Shown here one piece after another: positions 25,879-36,857 of a stretch of 64,000 nucleotides of DNA. How positions within the stretch are numbered: position 1 is the stretch's first letter; each line of letters starts with the position of its first letter. The DNA is from Syngnathus acus (Eukaryota; Chordata; Actinopteri; Syngnathiformes; Syngnathidae), in NCBI RefSeq assembly GCF_901709675.1, contig NC_051090.1, forward strand, positions 3,960,342 through 4,024,341. The letters are read 5' to 3'. The translations under genes and the position numbers were made by a program. The notes beneath the pieces were generated by a model, which saw nothing but the letters and a program-made list of their open reading frames with translations, did not search any database and was not told where the DNA came from.

Positions 25879-28800
25879 ATATTCACCCCTCTTACTTCAT
25901 AAACTTAAAATACTATTTTCTCACCCAGTACGGAAATACGTCAAACCTTGCAATTTTCAGTTTAAAAAAAAAAGTGGGGGCGGGGGATTTTCAAGTTTTG
26001 CATAGTGTTGCCCGTGGTGTTTAATTATGCAAAAGCATGTAGTTTACACAGCAAACTGTCACATTGTTGGACTCTCAAATTTACATTGGCCTGACATAAA
26101 CAAGTAGCAGGCCTAAACATCCAGTAAATAATGGTGGTGAGTTAAGGTTAAAATAAGGTTAAAACCCTTTATATTGAGTTTAGCATCTCTGTTAAATAGT
26201 TATAAAGGTGACCTTGGCATAATATATTTAAGACTTATGAGCATGTTTACAGGTTAAAACTTTTTAACTATAATTGCTTCTGAAACAAACAGGCACTGTC
26301 AAGGATGGTGTCATTTGTTGCAGTTATACATTGGCTGCTTGAAGCTGACATTTTGGCAGAAGCCTGTCAATGCGGCTTTTATTTCATTTCCTGTGACAGG
26401 AAGTCTGACCCGCAAAAGCGCGTTTACGCGGGCCAATTGAGTCCCTTGCAAATTTCGACAGGATCAATAAATGAACAAAAATATTCCCATTAGTGTTGTG
26501 CAACAGGTGCTGCTTTCAAACAAAATATCCCTGAAAATCATTTTTAAATATCCTGCAATAACAAGTGTAAGGGTATTTTCACACAAATTGCAATCTATTT
26601 ACTTTGATTCACATCCACCTGGTTCTAAAATTGCAGTTCACCTTTGTCCTCCTTTCCAACACAGACATGCAAAATATGTTTGAGTGAGTAGCCACACCTC
26701 CACATTTCAGCATTTCTGTTTGGTAACTGGCATCTGCTGAAATGCAGTTTCTCCACTATCGGTAATGAGCTCATTGGTAAGGATGCAGCGGTGTGCTTTT
26801 GTTGCCTTGTGGAAAGTTCCAGAAAAGTGAATCAGAGGCGGGAAGGTGGGGCATTGGGAGAATGAGATCAGTAGAGGTGAAAGGTCATCCATTTCTGAAC
26901 AAGGTGGGTCAATGTGGGGGGTCTCAAGCAGCGTCACTTTGTCCTCAGGCTAGTCATGTGACATTCCAATAAAATTGGGGGGGGGGGGGGCTGTAACAGT
27001 AAACTACTTGAGTACAGAGTAGCTTCCATCCTGTTTATGCAATTCTTAATTAGGTTTTGTTGAATATTCTGAATATTATTTTTTAGTTTAAATAATCCCG
27101 ACATTGCAAAGGGATTATTTTATGACCCTTCAGTTTTTATGTTGTGTTTTGCTACATAGCTGCAGTATGAGCTAGGGGTGTTTGGTAAGTTAGTTTTTGT
27201 TTTCAACAAAGCGGCAGAGCAAGTTATGTTGACATTGAGTCGTGAAGAGCGTAGAATGACACCAGCTTGTGACTGCTCATTTTGACTTTGGCTCCATCCC
27301 CGCTAGCCTCAGGTTGCACCTTCATGTTTAATCCTCCCTATTGGTTTGATTTATTCAGTTCTGAGGTGGATAATTACTTCTCGTGAGCATTCACCACATC
27401 AAACATGGGTTGTCATTATTTCTGGGACATTGCTAATTTTTTCTGAAAATTTAACACGTCATCATAGATTCTGCACAATGTGACAATAACATGAGAGCCC
27501 TCACTCTGTACACACATGAGTATTTGAAATCTATATGCTAGTGAGCCTATAGTTCATTCCGAATGTTCACTGTCTCGACTAACATGGACTACGAACTACT
27601 AGTAATTTTTTTAAATAATAAAGTGTAGTATTTCTTTTTATATCTCTAAAATTTCTGTTATTATACAATTCTTGTCAGGAGTAACCATAAATTATTTTTC
27701 CATTTTTAAATGTTGCAGGTGTTTTAGCACTACCTGTTGCTTTGGCATGCACTTGAATTTTTTATTTTCTTTATTTCTGGATGTATTCCATGTTGAGCGC
27801 ACTGCAAATATTTCACACGGCGCTTCTACAACAGAGCAAGTTTGGCCCTGACAGCAATGGCAGACTCCGCGCTCTAAATGTCGATTATATAATATGTTTG
27901 CACTCGTGCTCTTTTTGTTAGTTGCACACACATAATGGTTTAAATATCATTGAGTTGTTTTGCTTCAAACTTATAGCAATTACTGTGATAATTACTCGCA
28001 TGGCAGCAAGTCAAACTTTTGAACTCCACACCCAATGATGACATTTGTACATTAGTTGCTATCACGGAAGATTTCGAAGTGTCGTTGCACGCAAACGTAT
28101 ATCAGAAATACATCTTGTCACAGGAATTTTACTGGCGTCAGCATTTTGTGGCCTATCTGGGTGATGGCGGCTGCTAACTAAGTAAGGTCATTGTAGATTT
28201 CTAGCGTAGTGATGAACGATTGATCGGATTTGTGATTCTAGACAATGTTCTGCACGAACGCACTCAAATTGAGGCACAAGCTGCTAGCTGCGCTTGCTAG
28301 CTGGCATCAAAATTGTCAAAACTAATCATCGCTTTTGTGGTAGCAAATAAGATACAGCATCGTTTTCACTAAGGGCAGATAAGAAGTCACAATGACAGAG
28401 CGCAAGAAGCCAATGCTAATTGCTAAGCTAATATTTTTGGTTGCTAAACAAAAACAAAAAAGTGATGAGGTGTACTCTACATCGAAGTTATTTTCATAGA
28501 AGTCTGAAAACCAGTTATGCCAGCAAACTAGGTTTGTTATTAATCATGCTTTGAACACGATTAAACTTATTAAAACATACCTTTAATAGTTTTTCAAGTA
28601 TTTACGTAAGTATACTTGACTTTATTCTGACCCTCACAAGACTTCTAACTATCAATTATGATAGCTTGATGCCGTTTGTCACTGCCAGTGGAAACTTACT
28701 GGTCAACTGACACATTCAATTTAAACAAGTGAACTGACATTCAATTTCAACAAAAAAGGATTAAACATTGAATATTTAAACACCTTGAATGGTATCGGAC

Positions 28801-29985
28801 CTTGAATATTCAAATCCTGCGCTCTCATAACTAGCTTTTAAACAAAACCACAATGATTGACATTTGCATTTCCTCTCTTCCGGTTTTGTTTCTAAAGTTG
28901 TAATTTTGACAAGGCGTTGGCCTCACGGGGCGAGATGACAATCATTTTATTGCGACTACGCTGCGGGATGATGATGTATTTTGTTGTCAGGTGTTTTGTG
29001 GTATTTGGAGAAGGGACGCCCGACTCCTGCTGCCACCACTGCCGCAAACCAGCAACCCAACGGGGCTTGAGTGACAAGTCAAACCAGCCCAGTCGGTCTG
29101 TGTCCCAGGTTGCCTCCGCACTTGTAGTCCAGTCCAGCTGTATTTACTTGATAACAATTTTATTATTTTAATCTCGTTACTATATGGAGCATTTGCAGAG
29201 TCATGTTTTTTTTTTCTCCGCACCCGCAAATGACCCGCCTAAGTGGCGCTGGTCAATCTTATGAATGAAATTCCTCTTTCTCCGCGTGTATTTTTTTCCC
29301 CCTTTAATTGCCTTTTAAAATTTTCTTTTAACTCACAATCGGAGAATGTCATTAGTGCTATTAATATGACATGAGTACAACTTCATATTTGGGTGCGGCA
29401 GCGATAATGTCCGATTTCGGAAACCACTACTTGTGAGGAATAATGAGGTGCTGAACTAAAGAGGCATTCTTGTCATATGCAGTCAGGTAGCTAGCTGAGA
29501 TATGTTGTCATCAAGTCCCATTTTTGTCTGCGCTTGCTAGCCCTCGAGTAAACATCATGGTCGTTTGGGGATGATGTTGATTGACAAAGACATTGTTTGT
29601 TTGTTTTATGTGTGTGGGCAATGTTGCAAAGTCCAACCAAAATGTAGAGCACACCCAAAGGTGGAGAAATCGCTCGATGAACTAAATTGACTTTAGCGAT
29701 GTTATTTTTTTAGTCATCCTATTATACAACGCAATGAGAAAAGATGCTAACAATGATTATGTTAGTCATTATTTCTTGTGACCTGCTGTTGCATTTCACT
29801 CACTCAAAACACAAATCATTTTTTTTATGGTCCTCTTCCCTCTTTAATTTACAAATCGGATTTATCATGTTTTTGGTCCTAGGCTTACACTAAAATTAAA
29901 ACGTGAATTAATAGGACATTTCATTAGAGTTAATGTACGATGTTAAATGTTCTCCATGACAACTTCGCAACATTCAAGGGTGATA

Positions 29986-30133
29986 AATATGAGTCAGTAA
30001 ATCAAATTGGATTAAGACTATAATGTTAATGATTGGTGGGCTTATCATGTCAACATTTGGCATCAATATGAGCCAGTAAATCAAATTGGATTAAGACTGT
30101 TAATGATTGGTGGCCTTATCACATCAACATTTT
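29986..30133. repeat. Tandem duplication, two copies of about 70 bp
   Basis: Copy one (29986-30058) and copy two (30065-30133) share AATATGAG, the long block around AAATCAAATTGGATTAAGAC, and TTAATGATTGGTGG, with a few substitutions and a 5-base length change. No larger repeat context is recognised. Confidence 0.75.
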
Positions 30134-30373
30134 ACTTTTAATGAAATATGATACACTAAACCTCTTGTATATTTTTAACAAATAGCAAATGTTTCTTTCC
30201 CCTTTTTCAAATTTCCGATTTGAACACTATGAGCCTCGTTCAGCAAACTGTGCCATAACATAGAACAATGGCTGGCCTTGACCATAGCGGGTGCCATTGA
30301 TTCCTCGCCCGCTTCATCTTCCCACCCTAGTGAGGACAAACGGGGCAATTTGAGAGCCAGCTTTCCATGCCAA

Positions 30374-30396
30374 TGTGTGTGTGTGTGTGTGTGTGT
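30374..30396. repeat. (TG)n microsatellite upstream of elovl1
   Basis: About eleven TG units lie roughly 80 bases before the probable elovl1 leader exon. Confidence 0.9.
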
Positions 30397-30472
30397 AGGG
30401 TGTGGCCAGGAGAGTCGTTGAGAGGAGAGATAAGGGGTCGTACTGAAAGTCAGGCCGTGCTCTCGCTTTCAT

Positions 30473-30821
30473 TTGCTACGATGTGTGTTTAAACAGAGTT
30501 CACATCTCGTTTCTCTATTTCGCTCTCAGTCTGTCTGTGCTGGTTATTCATCCACCGGTGTGAGTCAGGGAGGGTGGAGAGTCGGAAGACGGCTGTACCA
30601 GTCACGTCTGTCGGTTGACTTTTTTTTTTTTCTTTCCATTCCCTCCCCTCTGTTCCACACACACACACGCTCATTCTCTCCCTCATCGCACTGCAGTTTC
30701 TACCCGCGCCACTCTTCTCTCCGAGAGAGAGAGCAAGCGAGAGAGAGGCTCCCGAAGAGGATTCTCTCAACGCTGGCTTTAGTTTTTCCGAAGCTGGAAA
30801 GTCCTCTTTTTTTTCAGCAGG
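30473..30821 (+). other. Probable 5' untranslated exon of elovl1
   Basis: A CT-rich, CpG-containing segment ends in CAGCAGG|GTAAGTTT at 30821, a strong donor with no good coding frame. It lies on the elovl1 strand, 2.7 kb before the first coding exon, which follows a TTTTAG acceptor. The left boundary is approximate. Confidence 0.5.
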
Positions 30822-32334
30822 GTAAGTTTAAATCGAACTAACTTGGTGCGCACCCCGTTGTATGTCATTTGATTTGTTATTTTCATGTGAGTACTGGAGG
30901 TTAAACTTTTGGCCTTTTCCCCTAACAAACAGTTACTTTTTACTTTGGGTGTTCATTTTTTATTTATTTATTTTTAACTCCCACATCCGTTATCCCTGTT
31001 TGTTCATCATCAACTCTTCCCACCTTATTTTCCATCATGTGATTCATTCACTGAGCAGGAAGCACTCCACTTTGTCTCCTTCACTAGCTGTCAACCCGCC
31101 ACCTTGTTGTCAAGGCTAAGCTCAAACAAACCATGGTTGAAAATCCAACTGACTATAATGTTATATAGTGTTGTTTTTCTGGTTTTAGCATTGACGGAAA
31201 TTGCTGAGGAGATAGATCATGGGTAATAGTGTCATGTGGCTTGGGGGAAAAAAAACGACACGCTCTTAGGGAAGTTTCTGGCTTCTAGACTTGGGGCATT
31301 GTTATCAATGAATTGATGCAATGATTGTTGCACTCGATTGGCCCATTAATGGTTTCTTGGTGCAGTTGAGGCACTCTTAACGTGCTTTCGAGGAACATGC
31401 ATGATGTCAAGAATGGCAAATTGAGGTCAATCTGTGTTGCGTCACATCTCCTCTAGGCGGACTTAATCTCCTCGCAATAACAAATTAAGTGCCTATTGTC
31501 AATGAAAGGAATATTGTCAAATTAGTTCATTTATTTTTTTTATTCTTTTATTTACTTTGCTAAAAATCAACAAGTGCTAGCTTTACAATCTGGTGTGTGT
31601 TAAGACTATCGGCATTGTGGTGCCGTTTAGTTGTCGTTGAAGTGCTGGACAAAGTGCAAAGACGGAGGTTTAATTTCAATTCCCTTCAACTATGATCTTT
31701 ATCTGGGTTTCAGGTGATTTATATGTATGTTGTTTCTCCCTATCCTTATGGTTGTCATGGTTGGGAGATTTTTTGAACTCGAATGGACGTGCGATTATTT
31801 CAGCCACTTGTCATACTGGCATTACTGCAAAAAAAAAAAAAAAAAGGCCCAGTTAACGGATCAGCTCCACCTTCTTTTCAGCTGGTCCGCTACATTGTTT
31901 TCTCCGGCTTAACTGTTGAGCATTTTTCCTCAGATCAAGACCTTGACGTTTGCACATGAGGGTGCGCTTGCTGAAATGTGAGGCGCCCGCCTCAAATACC
32001 AGCCACAGCGTTATGCGTAAGAGTTTTGTGAAATGTCATTTATCTGATCTTGTCATGCGTTACGGCCGGCCGGATAAGTTTCGACGAGTCAGCGGGAGAA
32101 CTTTGTCTTTCTTAAAGTGAGTGGGTCCATTGTGTACACGCAGGCCCAAATGTTTTTTTTAGTATTATTTTCCTGGTAAGATGGTGGTTTTGCTGTTTGG
32201 AAATACACGATTTGGTGAAAATTTTGAATATATATAATTACATACTGAGACACTGATGCTATTCATTAGCCTGATTTGCATTCTTTTGTTAGCATTAAGC
32301 CAAACTAAAATTATTAACACTATGTGGTGGTTTT

Positions 32335-32410
32335 AAATATATAATGTGAAATTCTCTTTTAGTTTGTCAGTTAAATACATAATGTGGAATTCTCTTTTAG
32401 TTTGTCAGTT
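32335..32410. repeat. Two 38-bp tandem copies in the elovl1 first intron
   Basis: Copies at 32335-32372 and 32373-32410 share ATTCTCTTTTAGTTTGTCAG and differ at only two positions. Confidence 0.8.
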
Positions 32411-33501
32411 AACTAACATTCACTTCTTTAAAATTATAGCGTCGTGAGGTGGATGCTATTTAGCGTTGGCGTCAAGATAGTGGACTGAAAGGTTAAAGCT
32501 CTGTTTGTTTTAGATACACAAGGTGTCATTCTGTTTTATGTTTCGTTGAATTTAGTTCACTGCCATTAAGGCAATGCTGTACTTGGAAAAATGTTTTTGT
32601 TCCCTCCCTCACTTACATGCCCAAAAGCTTCAAACAAATAGTTTTTTCTGAATGCATTGCCTGGAGGCTTTTAATTCCAAACCCATCTGAGGGAAATATT
32701 TAACCCGCCTTTGTTTGCCGTCCTTGGCGACAACATATCTGCTTGTAATGATATTGGCTCAAGGAGGGCCGGCCCGCTCTTGTGTGGTCGGTCATTGTTG
32801 ATTGTACATCAAACAATGGCGCTCTCTTACTCCACTTTCAAAGGTGAACACGACCCATTTGTCCTCCAAAGCCATCAGAGTTTAGTGTGTTCATGCTCGC
32901 CATATTTCTAGTGAGGCCACCGTAAGTTTAAGATTGCAGAGGTACAACAATCTCGATCTACAATCTAATTTCTTTCCGATATTTGTGCGTCGGGGCTGAG
33001 AGGTGAGGAAGTAGCGAGGAGTGGCCACCCCACTCCTCCTCCCCCCCGGCCCCTCCCCATCTGATGTCAGGCCATGTCGCATGAGCTAAGCCGGGCATCC
33101 TGTAATTTTCATTGGACTTGTTTGGTTTGGGGAAGTACTTGGCTTAGGTAAAAGTGGATTTTTTTTTTGTGTGTGTGCAGCTGAATCAGCAGGTATGTCT
33201 TAAAATGCAGCTTCTTGCTTTGTGAGCAGCGAGACATTGAAGATGTTTGGAAATTCTTGCTGTTTGATTTGCTAATGTGTGTGGAAATTGCAGCGTTGAG
33301 GAATGATTAACCACTTTTTTTTTTTTTTATTATTTAATGAGGCGTGATCTTGTGCAGACTGACAAGTCACAAGGTTCCGCAAAAGAAACGGACGGAACAA
33401 ATTACTGGAATAATCATTGTGGTTTTATTTTTGCATTTGTGGTGTGTTTCTCAAATTTTTTTTTTTTTTAGTTTTAGGTAACTGGCTGCAAAACAGCAAA
33501 C

Positions 33502-35655
33502 ATGCTGCAAGAGCTCAAGGAGTTTGGCTCACACGCCATGGATATATACGACTACCTCGTCGAAGGAGTTGGTCAGTCTCCTTTTAAATAACCTTATGGA
33601 TTTTCAGTTTTTTTTAAAAATTCCATTTCACAATCGTCAACCGCTATTTTGTTCCTCTAGATCCTCGAGTGAAGAATCATTTCCTGATGCAGAGTCCTGT
33701 TCCCATGACTGCAATTTTGCTGTGCTACCTGTTCTTTGTACTGTACCTTGGCCCTCATATTATGGCCTCCCGAAAGCCTTTCCAGTTAAAGGAAGCCATG
33801 ATCGTCTATAATTTTTCACTGGTGGCACTGTCGATATACATCGTCTACGAGGTGAGTCTGCTTTGCATCTCCAAGTCTGCTGAAGCTGCATTTTGCATGT
33901 TTCAAAATTTTAAGTCTGTTTGTTTTTTAAGTTTTTGATGTCTGGATGGGCCACGACATATACTTGGCGATGTGACGCAATCGATATGTCCGACAGCCCT
34001 CAAGCACTTCGAGTAAGTTTGGATTTTTTTTCCCCATTTAAGATAGCTCAGATGGGAACATTTGTGGGTATACTGAAAGCTAAAAACAAGTTTGACGTGA
34101 AGCATTTTGTTTTAGTAGTAGTTATGCTGTCTCCTCTTATTTTAAAAGCGCAGATATCTTAGAATGACTCTTCCTAGTGTTTATTGTGGAAATACAGGAA
34201 AATGTTGCCACAATAGATAAAGATCTTAACAGTTGTGCAAAAGTCAGCAATAACATTGACACAGCATGAAAAAGGGCGACCCCCCTCCTTCAAGAAAATA
34301 CTAAGCATAGCTGAACAAACATGCACGTACCGTGTTTATGAGCGGTGGTCTCTTGTTTTGTTTTTTTCCTCCTCCAGATGGTCGAGGTAGCCTGGTTGTT
34401 TTGGTTTTCCAAAATTATCGAGCTCATGGACACTGTAAGTAACACAGTTTGCGATTAGCATAAACATTGGTGTCAGTGAAGTTTAGTAAAGAAAACCTAT
34501 TTTATTTTTTGGGGGGATAGATCTTCTTCGTGTTGAGAAAAAAGAGCGGCCAGATCACCTTTCTGCACATCTTCCACCACTCTTTCATGCCCTGGACTTG
34601 GTGGTGGGGAGTTGGCTACGCTCCCGGTGAGTACACACAAAACTCAAACTTTGATCGCGGACGTGACTGCGTGTCACTTACATACCGTTCTTTTGCTATC
34701 TTGTCAAAAAGCCTTTGTCTCTCCACAGACTCTGGCCAGTGATAACCGTTTATAGTCTGATGGAAACCTGGAATGTCCGACCACCATTTTGTTTCGAAAA
34801 ATTCTTTCAACTGTGACTTAGTCCATGGAAATACACTAATGGCTTTCCGTTTAGCTGCTAGCAAGATTTGATTAACTACGGTCTAGTGGCTACGGTCTCT
34901 GATTGGCTCGTTTGGCTCTCCATGAGAAGTTAAGAAATAACTGAAAAATTAATTTGAGGTATCAATAAGATGGGGCCAGAAAGAGATGTTCAATATACAA
35001 ATATAAAAAAATACAATTCTAGTGTTAGCTTAAGATGACAGAAACACTTGAATTTTTTTACCTTTACGTTCTGTGTGTTTCCGGCCTCAGGTGGAATGGG
35101 CTCCTTCCACGCAATGGTGAATTCTTCCGTCCACGTGATCATGTATTTCTACTATTTCCTCGCTGCCGCCGGACCTCGCTTCCAGAAGTTCCTGTGGTGG
35201 AAGAAATACATGACAGCCATTCAGCTCGTACGTAGTATTGAAGTTCTTGTTCTCCTTTACCGTTTCACTTGAGCTCCTTACTCATCCGTCTTGCTTTGGT
35301 TCCCCCTTGCCAGACCCAGTTTGTCCTGGTATCCCTCCACGTGACTCAGTATTACTTCATGGACAGCTGCGACTACCAGTTCCCCATCATCATCCACATG
35401 GTGTGGGTTTACGGCACCTTCTTCTTCGTGCTCTTCTCCAACTTCTGGGTTCAGGCCTACGTCAAGGGCAAGCGGCTGCCCAAGCAGGACATCAAGTCGC
35501 GTCACAACGGCACGGCCGCCGCCCCCCCTGCAGTCTACGCTAACGGCAAGCACCACGAGAACGGCGTCAAACACACCACGGCCAACGGCACCAGCAACGG
35601 TTCGGCCCACTACGAAAACGGCAGCGCTCCCATGGGCAAGATGAAGAAGGCCTAG
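33502..35655 (+). CDS. elovl1: Very-long-chain fatty acid elongase 1, seven coding exons
   Basis: ELOVL1 is an ER multipass condensing enzyme that adds malonyl-CoA units to saturated and monounsaturated C20-C26 acyl-CoAs. Coding exons are 33502-33571, 33661-33851, 33932-34012, 34378-34434, 34521-34626, 35091-35227 and 35314-35655. All are in phase, giving 327 residues. Family motifs are visible: KIIELMDT at 126-133, the catalytic histidine box HIFHH at 149-153, [16 protein letters not shown], and [14 protein letters not shown]. The N-terminus [19 protein letters not shown] matches the ELOVL1 group. The C-terminal exon has an Asn/Gly/His-rich stretch and ends GKMKKA, a KxKxx-type ER retrieval signal. 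Fish have two copies (a and b); I cannot tell which this is. Its 3' end faces the zfyve9-like gene. Confidence 0.95.
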
Positions 35656-36053
35656 GGATGCAGGAAGAAAACTTCCAAAAAGTATGACCTCACGAAGCCG
35701 ATGCACCGATCACGGATTCCAAAGATGATTTGGGCTGTGTTTCTTGTCCTATTTTGAGTTGTCTCTGTGAACCGTGGGAGGGAAGTCACGCGGTCCATGA
35801 CTTCCACAAAGGGGGATTCCACATTTGGTTGTCTCTCTGAGTTTTTGGGGAAAGCACAATTTATGAAGAGAAGATATTCACTGACTTACGAGTTTAGTAT
35901 CACACTGGTTGCCTTTCACGTGTCCTCAATAAACCCCTTTGTGGACAGACGACTGTACAGAAGACTTGAAGACTTTTTACCTGTAAATAGTTTTACAACC
36001 AAATGACTAATTGTATTGGTTAGGCTTTCTACTTTCTAAATTGTGTATTTAAA

Positions 36054-36070
36054 AATAAAATGCCAATAAA
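36054..36070 (+). terminator. Polyadenylation signals of elovl1
   Basis: Two AATAAA hexamers (36054-36059 and 36065-36070) lie 400 bases after the elovl1 stop codon. Confidence 0.65.
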
Positions 36071-36438
36071 CCATGATAGAAATGATCTTGGGTGCATTGC
36101 GTGTCTTTTTCTATTTCAGGGTTTTCTTGTGTAGCCATCATGTCATCATCAGATCAGCGTGTGACCTTGTTGCAACAAAGACGAAAAGCATGAGCTTGTC
36201 TTGTGCCTCTCGCCCGGGATATACGAAGAATGTGACTCTGGCTCGTAGGAGTTACACAAGCGGTGCATTCTGCTTTGTTGAAGACAGAACGCCCCCTCGG
36301 TTCAGCTGGTTCATTGACAAAAAGAAAGGGACAGTTGTTATTTCTGCAATCAAATCATTTGAATTATGTTAAATTAATTTTAATCATATGACAAAATTTT
36401 TTCCAGTCTTCTTGCATTTATATTAAAATATAGTGCAC

Positions 36439-36444
36439 TTTATT
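36439..36444 (-). terminator. Possible polyadenylation signal of the zfyve9-like gene
   Basis: TTTATT on the plus strand gives AATAAA on the minus strand, about 410 bases beyond the stop codon at 36858. It faces the elovl1 signal less than 400 bases away. Confidence 0.4.
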
Positions 36445-36857
36445 CTCAACTTTCCTCCATGAGCCCACTATGGCCAACTTTTAGGATTGACTTTTTTTCT
36501 CTGCAAACATGGTTCATCAGAGAGTTGAGTTATTTTCATTGCAAATTTTAATTCAAGGCTGTCAATAATTAAATTCAACATTCAAGAGCATCCTTCAGGC
36601 ATTCATTACATGTGCATCCACTACTAACTAGGTCATTCTCTTATCTAAACTAGCAGGGTCTGAATCCAGCCCCTCTGTTAAAGGTTCTGTTCCCACTCAA
36701 GCTGTGGAATTGCTACTAATGTTTTGTCTATTTGATGTCTTGTTTGACTGATAACACCCACGTTGCTGCTGGGTAAGCTCAGAAAACCCACCATGAGTGG
36801 ATTGTCCCGCTGAATTTCAGAGGAAAAGATCCAATTCGAGTTGCGTTTGTGTTACTT

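Larger units (their letters stand above)
21653..30472. other. Gene-poor interval between mob3c and elovl1
   Basis: About 8.8 kb without recognisable coding sequence. A possible mob3c leader exon on the minus strand ends at 22534 with a GCAGCAAGCAG|GTAGAA donor, followed to the right by a CT-rich promoter-like run (about 22620-22680). The rest is AT-rich with simple repeats: (TG)n at 25858-25878, a poly-G run near 26978-26990, poly-T near 24918-24934, and a tandem duplication at 29986-30133. Confidence 0.5.

Noticed and set aside
35278-35706. Long minus-strand frame over the last elovl1 exon
   Set aside because: It is the shadow of the real elovl1 coding sequence, created by its GC-rich codon use.
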